DNA of 64,000 nucleotides from Sphaerisporangium album (GTDB lineage: Bacteria; Actinomycetota; Actinomycetes; Streptosporangiales; Streptosporangiaceae). Below, piece after piece: positions 63,970-64,000 of the stretch (the stretch's first letter is position 1; every line of letters begins with the position of its first letter). The stretch is taken from contig NZ_QOIL01000003.1 of assembly GCF_003323745.1 (NCBI RefSeq), positions 372,001 to 436,000 of the forward strand, written 5' to 3'. A program made the position numbers and the translations under genes. A model generated the notes under the pieces. That model made no database searches and was not told where the DNA came from. It saw only the letters and a list, made by a program, of their open reading frames with translations.

Positions 63970-64000
63970 GTTCCTCGGAAGGCATGTGGTCACGGCACGG

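Overview
The window is a stretch of chromosome from a high-GC actinomycete. The evidence is its GC-rich codon use throughout, frequent GTG and TTG starts, ATGA-type gene overlaps, apparently leaderless promoters, an AfsR-type SARP regulator, and the housekeeping order gatCAB - ligA - mnmA. A filamentous, Streptosporangiales-like genus is my inference; no rRNA or other direct marker is present.

Layout. 1-5.9 kb: tail of a GPH sugar symporter, two inverted fragments of an FtsX-type permease, a small hypothetical gene, an HtpX-like protease, an FHA-domain protein and a PBP4-type D-Ala-D-Ala carboxypeptidase. 5.9-9.5 kb: the ilvB-ilvN-ilvC branched-chain amino acid operon, read leftwards, behind a leader that looks like a classical attenuator with a leaderless leader peptide. 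9.6-17 kb: a GGDEF-EAL protein, a D-2-hydroxyacid dehydrogenase, a PQQ-type sugar dehydrogenase lipoprotein and a VanW-family membrane protein. 17.3-22.6 kb: the gatC-gatA-gatB tRNA amidotransferase operon, split by a two-gene AAA-ATPase/DUF4276 module with defence-system character. 22.7-31 kb: a second GGDEF-EAL protein, a TetR/short-chain dehydrogenase pair, ligA, a small secreted protein and a MetE-like protein. 31.1-34.4 kb: a 42-residue double-glycine peptide precursor, four hairpins (three on an exact 27-base period), a C39-peptidase ABC exporter and an MBL-fold hydrolase. 34.4-36.6 kb: mnmA and a hypothetical gene.

36.8-58.8 kb is the accessory heart of the window and looks like a biosynthetic gene cluster without NRPS or PKS genes. 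It carries a MerR regulator, a SARP regulator, a DMT exporter, an AsnO/VioC-like oxygenase fused to an amidotransferase-like domain, a nucleotidyltransferase-like protein, a double AsnC/Lrp regulator with an M20 peptidase, and an MHS symporter. A mostly overlapping, co-directional set follows: AlaX-like editing protein, ATP-grasp ligase, lysine/ornithine N-hydroxylase, cupin, FAD amino-acid oxidase, MetRS-like enzyme, second ATP-grasp ligase and MFS exporter. N-hydroxylase + cupin + MetRS-like + DAO is the known hydrazine (N-N bond) cassette of the s56-p1 type, which makes hydrazinoacetic acid. Here the cupin and the MetRS-like enzyme, normally one fused protein, are separate genes. Two ATP-grasp ligases suggest a small hydrazide-containing peptide as product.

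The cluster ends with a divergent paralogue of ribosomal protein L11 that lacks the thiopeptide-binding prolines. Its promoter has MerR-type geometry (a 19-base spacer holding a dyad) and appears leaderless. The same 19-base operator lies just upstream of the MerR gene 20 kb away. This suggests an inducible ribosome-protection circuit.

58.8-63.9 kb: a 1722-residue secreted protein with three tandem repeats, fibronectin III domains and a TolB-like propeller, read leftwards and overlapping the end of the L11 paralogue.
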